Shown one piece after another: positions 42,341 through 51,146 of a stretch of DNA of 64,000 nt; positions within the stretch are counted from its first letter, which is position 1, and each line of letters begins with the position of its first letter. A program made the position numbers and the translations under genes. Location of the stretch: assembly GCF_000520995.1 (NCBI RefSeq), contig NZ_JACA01000045.1, positions 1 through 64,000 of the forward strand, written 5' to 3'. Origin of the DNA: Aquimarina macrocephali JAMB N27. GTDB lineage: Bacteria; Bacteroidota; Bacteroidia; Flavobacteriales; Flavobacteriaceae. Below the pieces are notes generated by a model. That model worked only from the letters and a program-made list of their open reading frames with translations. It was not told the DNA's origin and searched no databases.

Positions 42341-42955
42341 GTGTTCAGAATATCAATTTTATTTGTGTTTTTTATTGGGAATATAATTGCTCAGGATTCT
42401 ATAGCGATAAAAAAAGTATTATCTTTTCAGGAAGAGCTTAATAAAGATTTTTCTTCTGAAGAAACGTCACCTTTAATTCCAAAAGATTTAGAACGTTTTA
42501 AAACACTCGATTTTTTTGAAATTGATACTTCTTTTTGTATTCGTGCAAAATTTGTTCGTACACCATATGAGACGCCTTTTGTTATGAAAACCACAACGGG
42601 TAGAGAGCCATTATATGTTAAATATGGAGAAGCCCATTTTATATTTCGGCAAAAGTCTTATGTATTACAGATATATCAAAATCAAGGATTAAAGACTCAA
42701 CCAGAGTTTGAAAATTATTTATTTCTTCCTTTTACAGATTTAACTAATGGAGAATTAAGTTATGCAGGAGGACGTTTTATAGATCTCAAAATTCCTGAAG
42801 GAGACTATATTGTTATTGATTTTAATACTTCTTATAATCCGTATTGTGCTTATAACGATAGATATTCTTGCCCAATACCTCCAGAAGAAAACCATCTGGA
42901 TATAAAGATTCCTGTGGGCGTTAAGGTATATAAAAAGTATCCAGAGAATGAATAA
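42341..42955 (+). CDS. DUF1684 domain protein, exported
   Basis: A 204-aa protein started at GTG 42341, preceded by the purine-rich AGGGGAA. The N-terminus is a signal peptide (ISILFVFFIGNIIAQ). The mature part matches DUF1684: TGREPLYVKYGEAHF, YQNQGLKTQPEFENYLFLPF, YAGGRFIDLKIPEGD, then IDFNTSYNPYCAYNDR and CPIPPEENHL. DUF1684 proteins are widespread and of unknown function. The last codons of this gene were captured in a tandem duplication that copies the porin gene downstream. Confidence 0.85.
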   Translation: MFRISILFVFFIGNIIAQDSIAIKKVLSFQEELNKDFSSEETSPLIPKDLERFKTLDFFEIDTSFCIRAKFVRTPYETPFVMKTTTGREPLYVKYGEAHFIFRQKSYVLQIYQNQGLKTQPEFENYLFLPFTDLTNGELSYAGGRFIDLKIPEGDYIVIDFNTSYNPYCAYNDRYSCPIPPEENHLDIKIPVGVKVYKKYPENE

Positions 42956-42956
42956 A

Positions 42957-42986
42957 AAAAGCGCTCTGATAATTCAGAACGCTTTT
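42957..42986. terminator. Terminator between DUF1684 and porin copy 1
   Basis: AAAAGCGCTCTGA and TCAGAACGCTTTT form a near-perfect stem with a TAAT loop. It is bidirectional and is repeated at 44242-44271. Confidence 0.75.
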
Positions 42987-43004
42987 ACTTTATAAAAAGA
43001 TATA

Positions 43005-44116
43005 CTAGAATTTATATACAGCCCCAAGTACAAAAGAAGAAAGACTTTTTGTTGCCTCTCTATCATTATCGATAAAGAAATCTTCAGAAGTTGTATCTAT
43101 TCTTAATTCTGGTTTGAGAGTTAATTCTCCAATAGTATAATTTCCTGTAAGTGTAGCTGTGATAACATCTCCATCACCTTGTGTATCTAAACCAATTACA
43201 TCTGTTAACCCTCCATTGTAAACCGAGAAATATTCTCCTCTTATTCCTATAGCGAATTTTTCAGATGTTCTGTATTGAGGATATAATGCTGCTCCGTAAA
43301 ACCCAGAAGCATCTCCGTTTTCTTGTGGTTCTGTAGATACATAAGTTGTGTTTACTCCAAGGTAGAAATCTTGTGTCAGGTCCCATCCGGTAGTAAGATC
43401 TACCTGAAAAGTAGGGCCTACTTCTCCGGGCTCTCCTTCATTACCATATCTAAAGTTAAGAAAAGCACTACCCTTATCGAGGGTATATCCTATTTGTGCT
43501 CCAGCAATGTAGGTGTCAAACGGGTTATTATCTGTATAATCACTAGGATTCATTATAGCAAGCATAGCAGACCATTTTTCACTTATTGCAATATCTGCCT
43601 TCAAACCAGTATGAGATAAAGGACCATAAGTGAACATATATGAAGTAGAATAATTGAAATTTTCTGTCGGCGAAATCATTTCATACCCAATAAAAGTATT
43701 AAAATTACCGAAGGTAAGTTTAACACTTTCAGTTACATTCCAATAGACATATAGCTGGTTTATAATTTGAGCAGAATCATCAGAATTAAATACAGCATCT
43801 TCACCTCTGGGTCCAAAGACAAGATCGGCTACAAATCCAACTTTTTCGCCTTCATACCCCAAAATAGCATTAGCCATACCCAGTGCAAAGCCGCTTTCGT
43901 CTGCAAAAAATGTTTGTGGGCTACCGAGTTATCATTAGGAGCTGCAAAATTATATCTGTAATATCCATCAACTGATCCTGATAAGCTTATTTTGGACAAT
44001 AATTTATCGAGTGTCGATTTTGGTTTTTCTTCCTGGCTAATGGCATTGAAACTCAAAAAAAATAAAGTAAAGAGAGCTACTTTTTTTAAAAATTTTGTGA
44101 TGACCTTTGCTTTCAT
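43005..44116 (-). pseudogene. BBP2-like outer-membrane porin, copy 1, broken by a single-base frameshift
   Basis: Two overlapping frames, an N-terminal piece (43829-44116) and a C-terminal piece (43005-43877), together cover the same protein as intact copy 2. Where copy 2 has GTGGGGCTACC, this copy has GTGGGCTACC (GGG at 43918-43920), one G short, shifting frame after the FAAPNDNSVA segment. The C-terminal piece remains open to its stop with the same barrel strands, so the decay is recent. A sequencing error in the short G run is possible. Translation of a full porin from this copy is not expected unless the frame is corrected. Confidence 0.8.
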
Positions 44117-44241
44117 AGTTAGTTTTAATTGTTGTAATTATTTTTGATTAGGGGTGTAAAACTATGTAAAAGAATTTGAACCCGAAAGGATAAAGTTGTA
44201 AGGTGTTTTTAATGACAAAAAGTATTTAGAGAATGAATAAA

Positions 44242-44271
44242 AAAAGCGCTCTGATAATTCAGAACGCTTTT
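44242..44271 (-). terminator. Terminator of porin copy 2
   Basis: Same hairpin as 42957-42986, AAAAGCGCTCTGA and TCAGAACGCTTTT around TAAT, copied with the duplication and lying 19 bp beyond the stop of intact porin copy 2. Confidence 0.75.
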
Positions 44272-44289
44272 ACTTTATAAAAAGATATA

Positions 44290-45402
44290 CTAGAATTTAT
44301 ATACAGCCCCAAGTACAAAAGAAGAAAGACTTTTTGTTGCCTCTCTGTCATTATCGATAAAGAAATCTTCAGAAGTTGTATCTATTCTTAATTCTGGTTT
44401 AAGAGTTAACTCTCCAATAGTATAATTTCCTGTAAGTGTAGCTGTGATAACATCTCCATCACCTTGTGTATCTAAACCAATTACATCTGTTAACCCTCCA
44501 TTATAAACCGAGAAATATTCTCCTCTTATTCCTATAGCGAATTTTTCAGATGTTTTGTATTGAGGATATAATGCTACTCCATAAAATCCAGAAGCATCTC
44601 CGTTTTCTTGTGGTTCTGTAGATACATAAGTTGTGTTTACTCCAAGATAAAAATCTTGTGTTAGATCCCATCCGGTAGTAAGGTCTACCTGAAAAGTAGG
44701 GCCTACTTCTCCGGGCTCTCCTTCATTACCATATCTAAAGTTAAGAAAAGCACTACCATTATCGAGGGTATATCCTATTTGTGCCCCTGCAATGTAGGTG
44801 TCAAACGGATTATTATCTGTATAATCACTAGGATTCATTATAGCAAACATAGCAGACCATTTTTTACTTATTGCAACATCTGCTTTCAAACCAGTGTGAG
44901 AGAAGGGACCGTATGAGAACATATACGAAGTAGAGTAATTGAAATTCCCTGTTGGTGAAATTACTTCATATCCAATAAAAGTATTAAAATTACCGAAGGT
45001 AAGTTTAACACTTTTGGTTACATTCCAATAGACGTATAGCTGGTTTATAATTTGAGCAGAATCATCAGAATTAAATACAGCATCTTCGCCTCTGGATCCA
45101 AAGACAAGGTCGGCTACAAATCCAACTTTTTCGCCTTCATACCCCAAAATAGTATTAGCCATACCTAGTGCAAAACCATTTTCGTTTGCAAAAGATGTTT
45201 GTGGGGCTACCGAGTTGTCATTAGGGGCTGCAAAATTGTACCTGTAATAGCCATCAACTGATCCTGATAAGTTTATTTTGGATACTAATTTATCGAGTGT
45301 TGATTTTGGTTTTTCTTCTTGGCTAATGACATTTAAACTCAAAAAGATTAATGTAAAAAAAGTTACTTTTCTTAAAAAAAATGTGGTGGTTTTTGTTTTC
45401 AT
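44290..45402 (-). CDS. BBP2-like outer-membrane beta-barrel porin, intact copy
   Basis: A protein of about 370 aa started at the ATG at 45402 (MKTKTTTFFLRKV; an ATG nine bases further upstream adds three residues). It has a signal peptide (VTFFTLIFLSLNVISQ) and a KSTLDKLVSKINLSGSVDGYYRY opening strand. The rest alternates in barrel-like strands (SVKLTFGNFNTFIGYE, SAFLNFRYGNEGEPGE, TLKPELRIDTTSEDFF) and ends in aromatic Phe (VLGAVYKF). It matches the OmpL-like beta-barrel porin-2 group. In flavobacteria such porins often lie with P-II and ammonium-transport genes; a P-II gene lies upstream here. Confidence 0.85.
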   Translation of the reverse strand: MKTKTTTFFLRKVTFFTLIFLSLNVISQEEKPKSTLDKLVSKINLSGSVDGYYRYNFAAPNDNSVAPQTSFANENGFALGMANTILGYEGEKVGFVADLVFGSRGEDAVFNSDDSAQIINQLYVYWNVTKSVKLTFGNFNTFIGYEVISPTGNFNYSTSYMFSYGPFSHTGLKADVAISKKWSAMFAIMNPSDYTDNNPFDTYIAGAQIGYTLDNGSAFLNFRYGNEGEPGEVGPTFQVDLTTGWDLTQDFYLGVNTTYVSTEPQENGDASGFYGVALYPQYKTSEKFAIGIRGEYFSVYNGGLTDVIGLDTQGDGDVITATLTGNYTIGELTLKPELRIDTTSEDFFIDNDREATKSLSSFVLGAVYKF

Positions 45403-45520
45403 AATTAACATTGATTACCGTTATAATTAGTTTTTAATTGGCACGGTAAATCTATATAAAAACAATTTTAACCTTAAAAAATATAGGGTATGAATGCTAA
45501 TTTTTGTGTATATTGTATTT

Positions 45521-45545
45521 TATACCCTGATAAAATTAGGGTATA
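45521..45545. promoter_or_regulatory. Inverted repeat between porin and P-II genes
   Basis: TATACCCT (45521-45528) and AGGGTATA (45538-45545) are perfect inverted repeats with a 9-bp spacer, in the 300-bp gap between porin copy 2 and the P-II gene. An ATAGGGTAT half-site lies at about 45484. It could be an operator for the porin or a weak terminator for P-II; there is no T run that favours the latter. Confidence 0.4.
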
Positions 45546-45723
45546 ACTTTTATTTTTATATATTTTAAGAATTTGAAAGTGCTTTTTTAGGCTTTTCTTA
45601 TGATATTGTGTTTGTTTTATTTAAAAAGGCCTTAATAAACACATTAGAAAGTGGGATTAGCTAAAAGCTTAATGTGAGTTTATTTAAATAGAGAATATTG
45701 GAAATGATAAGTACGGCAGAAAT

Positions 45724-46062
45724 TTAGAGTAATGCCTGATTACCTTTTTCTTCGGTTCTGATTCTGTAAGTGTCCTGGATGTTTGATACAAATATTTTTC
45801 CATCACCAACTTCTCCGGTTTTAGCAGAATCTATTAATGCGCGAATTGTTTTTTTCTCAAATTCATCAGAGACAACTATAGATAAGTATCTACGTGGTAT
45901 ATCAGATGTATTATAGGTGATCCCTCTGTATACATGGCCTTTCTTTTCATTGCCAACACCTGTTACATCCCAATAGGTAAAGAAATTTACTTCAATTTTA
46001 TGTAGAGCTTCTTTTACAGCTTCGAATTTTGATTTGCGTATAATTGCTTCGATTTTTTTCAT
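45724..46062 (-). CDS. glnB: P-II family nitrogen regulatory protein
   Basis: A 112-aa protein of exactly the usual P-II length. It begins MKKIEAIIRKSKFEAVKEAL, has a T-loop with Tyr51-like RGITYN, an ATP-binding GEVGDGKIFVSN and the C-terminal RIRTEEKGNQAL. It would sense ATP/ADP and 2-oxoglutarate and regulate ammonium transport or glutamine metabolism. Unusually for this context, no amt gene is next to it in this window. Between glnB and glnK types I cannot decide. It lies between crcB and the porin genes, all on the minus strand. Confidence 0.93.
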   Translation of the reverse strand: MKKIEAIIRKSKFEAVKEALHKIEVNFFTYWDVTGVGNEKKGHVYRGITYNTSDIPRRYLSIVVSDEFEKKTIRALIDSAKTGEVGDGKIFVSNIQDTYRIRTEEKGNQALL

Positions 46063-46104
46063 AAGCCTTTACTTAAATTAATCTCCGGCACAATTTTTAT
46101 TGGA

Positions 46105-46470
46105 TTATTTTACAATAAACATCCCTAAAAATATGAAAAGAACTCCAACCACAAATGATCCGGCAGCATAGATGATAAAGTTGATAAAATCTCCGGATTT
46201 TAGTAATACATGATTTTCGTAGGCAAATGTAGAAAAAGTGGTAAATCCTCCACAAAAACCTGTTGCCAAAAGGGTAACTGTATTTTGTGATATTACATTG
46301 TTTTTAAGTGCTAGACCTAGAATAATCCCAATAAAAAGACTGCCTAAAATATTAGCTGTAAAGGTACCATATGGGATTCCTGTAGAAGAACTATTGAGGT
46401 ATTTACTTATAAGATAACGTGCGATGCTACCTGTGCCGCCTCCAATAAACACCAAAAGTATTTGTTTCAT
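46105..46470 (-). CDS. crcB: Fluoride ion channel CrcB (Fluc)
   Basis: A 121-aa protein with four hydrophobic segments and the family signature GFCGGFTTFSTFAYE, plus GGGTGSIARYLISKYL at the N-terminus. Fluc channels export fluoride as dual-topology dimers. A single crcB gene of this size is normal. No fluoride riboswitch is obvious upstream. The P-II start lies 42 bp beyond its stop, so the two may be co-transcribed. Confidence 0.95.
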   Translation of the reverse strand: MKQILLVFIGGGTGSIARYLISKYLNSSSTGIPYGTFTANILGSLFIGIILGLALKNNVISQNTVTLLATGFCGGFTTFSTFAYENHVLLKSGDFINFIIYAAGSFVVGVLFIFLGMFIVK

Positions 46471-46556
46471 CTGTTTTTATCTATTGTTTCTTAAAGGTCA
46501 GGCTGGTATTGATTGATGTTCGTATCAACTTGGTTACTATGTGTCCCATAAATTAA

Positions 46557-46592
46557 TAAACTACATTCTATCATTCTATAGAATGTAGTTTA
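46557..46592 (-). terminator. Terminator of the SRPBCC/GyrI-like gene
   Basis: TAAACTACATTCTAT (46557-46571) and ATAGAATGTAGTTTA (46578-46592) form a perfect 15-bp stem. It lies just beyond the stop at 46600 of the minus-strand gene and upstream of crcB. Confidence 0.75.
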
Positions 46593-46599
46593 TATAGTA

Positions 46600-47634
46600 T
46601 TATTTTATTGGAATATATATTTCTGTAACCCACTCAGCAGGGTTTGGTTGTAATCTTGGCTCTACACGATACACTTCAAAAGCTGCAGATTCCATATTTG
46701 GCTCTAGATTGTTCTCTGCAATATATTTGTAACCAGCTTCCCACGCTTCTTTTAGGTTGATATAGTCTCCTTTAAGCGTCGTCTTTACTACTTTCTGTCT
46801 TGGTAAAAAATCACAAAGAATAGAACTTTCTTTAGGAGTAATTACTTTATCTCTGGTTGGAATTGCTGTAGAGAAAATTGCTGTTCCTTGTTCTTCATTA
46901 TACTCATTATATAATGTAAAGGGCATACCTGTTTGAGGAAGATTGTTTTGTTTCATATATGTATCCACTGCAGGGATCATATCTTTCATTTTTTCAGGAA
47001 TTATAGCTATTGAAGAAGCAGTAGCACTGTACATATAAAACCCACCTCCATGTTCCGTAACTCCATCTACATGAACAGCATATTTTTTCATTTTTTCATC
47101 AGTAAATGCATCAAGTTTTTCGAGTCCGCGAGCATACATAGGCTTTATCATTTGAGATATAGTACTATCTTGAGTAGCCCAAAATGCCTTTTCCATAAAA
47201 GATTGTTCGCCTTTCATTCCCCAGGTCACTTTGGTTTTTTTACCTTCTATTTTTTCAAATTTCCAGTACACATCACTTTTACTTTCTCCCATTGGAGTGA
47301 CAAATGTGATATTTTGATCTATGCTAGTAAACGGAGAAGCCTTTATGGTCTCCATTTTACCATCTCCTTGTGTTTCGCTTTTCCAACTATAAGAAGCACC
47401 TTCGCCACTTGTTTTTTCGGGATATTCCATAATAAAATCATCAGATTCATCCATCCAAGGTCCCCATTTATCCCAAGTCTTATACTCATTGATTGTAGCA
47501 AATAATAACTCATCGGGAGCATCTATTACTCTACTTTCTTCTACTTGATACTCGCCGTCTATGGTAGCAACATAAACAGCTCCGCCAATTATTACTAATA
47601 ATAATAGAAAAAATAAATATTTCACTATTTTCAT
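46600..47634 (-). CDS. Membrane-anchored SRPBCC and GyrI-like small-molecule-binding protein
   Basis: A 344-aa protein with one N-terminal transmembrane segment (YLFFLLLLVIIGGAVYVAT). The first half is a START-like SRPBCC domain (VEESRVIDAPDELLFATINE, WKFEKIEGKKTKVTWGMKG), and the second half is a GyrI/AraC effector-binding domain (AIIPEKMKDMIPAVDTYM, KTTLKGDYINLKEAWEAGYKY). Both domains bind hydrophobic small ligands, and this tandem is common in Bacteroidota. It lacks a DNA-binding domain, so it is not a regulator of the SoxR type. Function unknown. Confidence 0.8.
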   Translation of the reverse strand: MKIVKYLFFLLLLVIIGGAVYVATIDGEYQVEESRVIDAPDELLFATINEYKTWDKWGPWMDESDDFIMEYPEKTSGEGASYSWKSETQGDGKMETIKASPFTSIDQNITFVTPMGESKSDVYWKFEKIEGKKTKVTWGMKGEQSFMEKAFWATQDSTISQMIKPMYARGLEKLDAFTDEKMKKYAVHVDGVTEHGGGFYMYSATASSIAIIPEKMKDMIPAVDTYMKQNNLPQTGMPFTLYNEYNEEQGTAIFSTAIPTRDKVITPKESSILCDFLPRQKVVKTTLKGDYINLKEAWEAGYKYIAENNLEPNMESAAFEVYRVEPRLQPNPAEWVTEIYIPIK

Positions 47635-47726
47635 GTTAGTTAGTTTAGATTGTTTGGTCAGCTAATATAAACAATTTTAACATCCTTTTATTTTGTTACA
47701 TTTGTCAAAACAATAAAATAAAACAA

Positions 47727-49778
47727 ATGAAACTCGACAGAATATTATTTTTTATAGCGATCACTAGTTTAATGATTGCATGTAAAAAGGATCCAAGCGT
47801 TAAGGATCAAATTAACCAACAGGAAGAAAAACAGGAGGTAGCAGAGGAAAAGTTTGATTATGTTGTAGAGCAATTTGCTGATCTTAAAATTTTAAGATAC
47901 CAAATACCGGGTTGGGATAATCTTACTTTGAAAGAACAAAAATTAGTATATTATCTTACACAAGCAGGATTAAGTGGAAGAGATATTATGTGGGATCAGA
48001 ATTACCGTCATAATCTTACTATCCGAAAAGCATTAGAAAAAGTTCACACTTCTTATGAGGGAAATAAGAGTGATGCAAACTGGAAAGCTTTTGAAACATA
48101 TCTAAAACGAGTTTGGTTTTCTAACGGGATTCATCATCACTATAGTAATGGTAAGATTAAACCAGAATTTAGTCGAGATTACTTTAGCTCTCTTCTTGCT
48201 GCTACAGGAACCGAAGTGCCTAAAGAAGTATATGAAGTGATCTTTAATGATCAAGATGATAAAAAAGTAAATCAAGCAAAAGGAGTTGATAATGTAGCAC
48301 TATCTGCGGTTAACTTTTATGGCCCTGGAGTTACTAATACCGATGTTACATCATTCTATAGTAAAATGAAATCTCCAAATGCAGAGAAACCTTTATCCTT
48401 TGGTTTAAACTCTCAATTGGTAAAAGAAAATGGAAAATTAAAAGAGCGAGTATATAAATCAGGAGGATTGTATGGATCTGCAATCGACGAAATCATCAAA
48501 TGGTTAGAAAAAGCAAAAGGTGTAGCAGAAAATGAAGCACAAGGAGATGCCTTAGGGTTATTGATCGAATATTATAAGACAGGAAATTTACAAACCTGGG
48601 ATGATTATAATGTGGCATGGACGGCAGCTACTGATGGTAATATCGATTACATTAATAGTTTTATTGAAGTATATAATGATCCATTAGGATATAGAGGTTC
48701 TTATGAAACTATTGTACAGATCAAGGATTTTGATATGTCTAAAAAAATGTCTGTACTATCAGAAAATGCGCAGTGGTTTGAAGATAATTCTCCATTAATG
48801 GATGCTCATAAAAAAGATAGTGTTGTAGGGGTTTCGTATAAAGTAGTAGCTGTTGCCGGAGAGGCAGGAGATGCATCACCAAGTACACCTATAGGAGTAA
48901 ATCTTCCTAATGCAAACTGGATTAGAGCTGCTGTAGGTTCTAAGTCTGTATCCTTAGGGAATATTATCGGTGCTTATAATAATGCCGGTGGTTCGGGACG
49001 TTTAAAAGAGTTTGTACATGATGATGAAGAGTTTGAACTAGAAGAAAAATATGGACAATTAGGAGATAAGTTACATACAGCATTACATGAAGTAGTTGGT
49101 CATGCATCTGGAAAATTAAACCCGGGAGTAGGAGAAACTAAAGAAACATTAAAGAACTATGCTTCTACTATGGAAGAAGGTCGTGCTGATTTAGTTGGAT
49201 TATACTATTTAATGGATCCAAAATTACAAGAACTAGGATTAGTTGAAGATTGGGAAAAGACAGGTAAAGCTGCTTATGATGGATATATTAGAAATGGATT
49301 AATGACACAATTGATTCGTTTAAATCTTGGTGATGATGTAGAAGAAGCTCATATGCGTAACCGCCAGTGGGTTAGTGGTTGGGCTTTTGAGCAAGGAAAG
49401 AAAGATAATGTAATCGAAAAAGTAAGTAGAGAAGGAAAAACTTACTTTAATATTAATGACTACACTAAACTACGTGAAATCTTTGGTCGTTTATTAAAAG
49501 AAACACAACGTATCAAATCTGAAGGAGATTATAAGGCGGCAGAAGCTTTGGTAGAAGGATATGGTGTAAAAGTTGATCAAGCTGTACATGCAGAAGTATT
49601 AGAGCGTAATAAGCAATTTACATCAGCACCATATAGTGGTTTTGTAAATCCTGTTTTAGTACCAAAAACTAATGATGCAGATGAGATTATAGGTTTTGAA
49701 ATATTTCAACCTAAAACCTTTGAAGAGCAAATGTTATGGTACAGTAAGAATTATAACTTCTTACCAGAGGTGAATTAA
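47727..49778 (+). CDS. Dipeptidyl peptidase III (M49), lipoprotein
   Basis: A 683-aa zinc metallopeptidase with a lipoprotein signal (IAITSLMIACKKD, Cys19). The M49 signature HExxxH is LHEVVGHASG near residue 455, and the second motif is MEEGRADLVG about 30 residues on. DPP III removes dipeptides from the N-termini of short peptides, and Bacteroidetes enzymes are often secreted. It is separate from the proline cluster at the window start but serves the same peptide-utilising life style. The gene is single with its own terminator. Confidence 0.94.
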   Translation: MKLDRILFFIAITSLMIACKKDPSVKDQINQQEEKQEVAEEKFDYVVEQFADLKILRYQIPGWDNLTLKEQKLVYYLTQAGLSGRDIMWDQNYRHNLTIRKALEKVHTSYEGNKSDANWKAFETYLKRVWFSNGIHHHYSNGKIKPEFSRDYFSSLLAATGTEVPKEVYEVIFNDQDDKKVNQAKGVDNVALSAVNFYGPGVTNTDVTSFYSKMKSPNAEKPLSFGLNSQLVKENGKLKERVYKSGGLYGSAIDEIIKWLEKAKGVAENEAQGDALGLLIEYYKTGNLQTWDDYNVAWTAATDGNIDYINSFIEVYNDPLGYRGSYETIVQIKDFDMSKKMSVLSENAQWFEDNSPLMDAHKKDSVVGVSYKVVAVAGEAGDASPSTPIGVNLPNANWIRAAVGSKSVSLGNIIGAYNNAGGSGRLKEFVHDDEEFELEEKYGQLGDKLHTALHEVVGHASGKLNPGVGETKETLKNYASTMEEGRADLVGLYYLMDPKLQELGLVEDWEKTGKAAYDGYIRNGLMTQLIRLNLGDDVEEAHMRNRQWVSGWAFEQGKKDNVIEKVSREGKTYFNINDYTKLREIFGRLLKETQRIKSEGDYKAAEALVEGYGVKVDQAVHAEVLERNKQFTSAPYSGFVNPVLVPKTNDADEIIGFEIFQPKTFEEQMLWYSKNYNFLPEVN

Positions 49779-49800
49779 TCATATTACATAAAAATTTTAT

Positions 49801-49831
49801 AAAGAGCCTCATAATATTTTTTTGAGGCTCT
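49801..49831. terminator. Terminator after DPP III
   Basis: AAAGAGCCTCA and TGAGGCTCTTT form an 11-bp stem followed by T-rich sequence, between DPP III (stop 49778) and a convergent membrane protein gene (stop 49835). Confidence 0.8.
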
Positions 49832-49834
49832 TTT

Positions 49835-50269
49835 TTATTTCTTTTTGAATTCAAAAATTTGCTCTAAAATTGGAGTTGTTAAAGTAAATGTAGCTAAGAT
49901 TAGTGAAGCATAAAATGGATTGTAATTGACTATCTGCACTTCATTGAAATCTCCTAAAGCAAGTACCCAAATAGTAAATGCTATAATAGATATAATGATT
50001 TGAAACCATGGTGTTTTTAGTTTTTTAGACTGATCTTTAAGCCCAAAGTATTTATAAAAAGGAGTAAGTGTTAATCCAATAAAAAATAAAACTAAAAACC
50101 CAGTTTTTCCTTCTTCAATTGCAAACTTATTGAATACCAAATAAAAGGCAATGATTTCTCCAGGGATGTATTTTATAACTTTTTGAAAATAACTATCTAC
50201 ATTTATATTAGGTTCGATTAATGTATCCTTTTCTGTAAATACGCGAGGTAGTAGTGTTTTTGTTTTCAT
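49835..50269 (-). CDS. Small membrane protein of unknown function
   Basis: A 144-aa protein with about four hydrophobic segments (YIPGEIIAFYLVFNKFAI, GFLVLFFIGLTLTPFYKYFG, IIISIIAFTIWVLALGDF and PFYASLILATFTLTTPILEQI) and a hydrophilic N-terminus. I recognise no family. It is translated 8 bp after the adjacent barrel-like gene (stop 50277), in the same direction, so the two form a small operon. Confidence 0.65.
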   Translation of the reverse strand: MKTKTLLPRVFTEKDTLIEPNINVDSYFQKVIKYIPGEIIAFYLVFNKFAIEEGKTGFLVLFFIGLTLTPFYKYFGLKDQSKKLKTPWFQIIISIIAFTIWVLALGDFNEVQIVNYNPFYASLILATFTLTTPILEQIFEFKKK

Positions 50270-50276
50270 TGTAAAT

Positions 50277-51002
50277 CTATTTTGTTAGTTTATAAATAAA
50301 TTTGAAAGAAACTGTTCCTAAATATTTATCATAGAAGTATTCATTATTTGTAATGTCGAGAGCAGTAACAGTTTCTCCGTTTTCCTGAATTTCTTTACCA
50401 GATGATTGGATAAGAAAATCTTTTGGGCTTCTGCTGGATATTAATTCATAGGTCAGACCAATAGAAAAATCTTCGGTGAAATTATATGAAACACCTAAAC
50501 CTCCACTAATCTTTTGATTAAAAACATTACCCGATTGAGCTCCTTGTAATGTTATCAGATTTACCGAAGCAATAAAACTCCAATCCGATATTTTATGAAT
50601 CTGCCCGATTTGGTTACCATCTTTGTCTGTAAAGCGATAGGTTAAATTCTTCTTGAAAGAAATAGGTATTGAGACTACTGTAGATAAAACAAAACTTGTT
50701 TTTTGGCCTTTGTTTAGAATAACGGTATTGTCTATTGGCGATATTTGTACGGTTTTAATATTTTCTGTACTTCCATTAAATCCTAAACTTAATCCGAAAG
50801 ATATATTTTCACCAATACTTCCATTTTCTTTTTCAGAGTCTTCTAGTGTTTTAAATTCTTCTTGATTATTATCTCCTCCTGATGTGTTTAAAGTCTTGAA
50901 TTCTTTAGAAGTTTTATCTTTTTTATATTTTGTGTAGGCTTTTTGTTGCCCAAACGAAAAATTAAATGCGATCAATAGACTTAATGTAATTAGTGTTTTC
51001 AT
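50277..51002 (-). CDS. Exported beta-rich outer-membrane-type protein
   Basis: Translation from the ATG at 51002 gives 241 aa with a signal peptide (TLITLSLLIAFNFSFGQQ); the frame opens further upstream at 51035 but that start would precede the signal. After a charged linker (KYKKDKTSKEFKTLN), the protein alternates in barrel-like strands (ISFGLSLGFNGSTE, GGLGVSYNFTEDFSIGLTYE) and ends FKFIYKLTK. It is probably an outer-membrane barrel of about eight strands. The function is unknown. A membrane protein gene follows. Confidence 0.65.
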   Translation of the reverse strand: MKTLITLSLLIAFNFSFGQQKAYTKYKKDKTSKEFKTLNTSGGDNNQEEFKTLEDSEKENGSIGENISFGLSLGFNGSTENIKTVQISPIDNTVILNKGQKTSFVLSTVVSIPISFKKNLTYRFTDKDGNQIGQIHKISDWSFIASVNLITLQGAQSGNVFNQKISGGLGVSYNFTEDFSIGLTYELISSRSPKDFLIQSSGKEIQENGETVTALDITNNEYFYDKYLGTVSFKFIYKLTK

Positions 51003-51097
51003 ATCAGATTGTTTGTATAATGAATGATAAAACATTGTGGTTTCTAGGTTCGGTTTTTTTATAATTCATGTCAAAACTACCTAACAATCAAGCACAA

Positions 51098-51123
51098 AAA
51101 AATACCCATAGCTGGGTATTTTT
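51098..51123. terminator. Terminator between convergent/adjacent units
   Basis: AAAAATACCCA and TGGGTATTTTT pair perfectly around a TAGC tetraloop. It lies 24 bp beyond the response-regulator stop at 51147, on the minus strand, and ahead of the barrel gene. Confidence 0.8.
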
Positions 51124-51146
51124 ATCTTTTGTATAAAGGAAATTAC

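Larger units (their letters stand above)
42932..44216. repeat. Tandem duplication, unit 1 (about 1.29 kb)
   Basis: This unit begins with the last eight codons of the DUF1684 gene (AAAAAGTATCCAGAGAATGA) and runs through a terminator, a porin gene and its 5' flank. The next unit begins AAAAAGTATTTAGAGAATGA at 44217, showing that the gene tail itself was duplicated. The two porin copies are nearly identical. Confidence 0.8.
44217..45500. repeat. Tandem duplication, unit 2
   Basis: This unit is a second copy of the 42932-44216 segment: a relict DUF1684 tail, terminator and porin gene with 5' flank. The right limit is approximate; similarity in the 5' flank (about AAATCTATATAAAAACAATT against AAACTATGTAAAAGAATTTG) fades by about 45500. 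Confidence 0.7.

Noticed and set aside
43829..44116. A separate 95-aa protein with signal peptide
   Set aside because: Its first 60 residues equal the N-terminus of porin copy 2, and the tail is out-of-frame reading after the one-base deletion. It is listed as part of a broken porin.
42957..44271. Phase-variable switch by slipped-strand repair in the porin G tract
   Set aside because: Tracts of three to four G are too short for usual slipped-strand switching; kept only as a possibility in the duplication finding.
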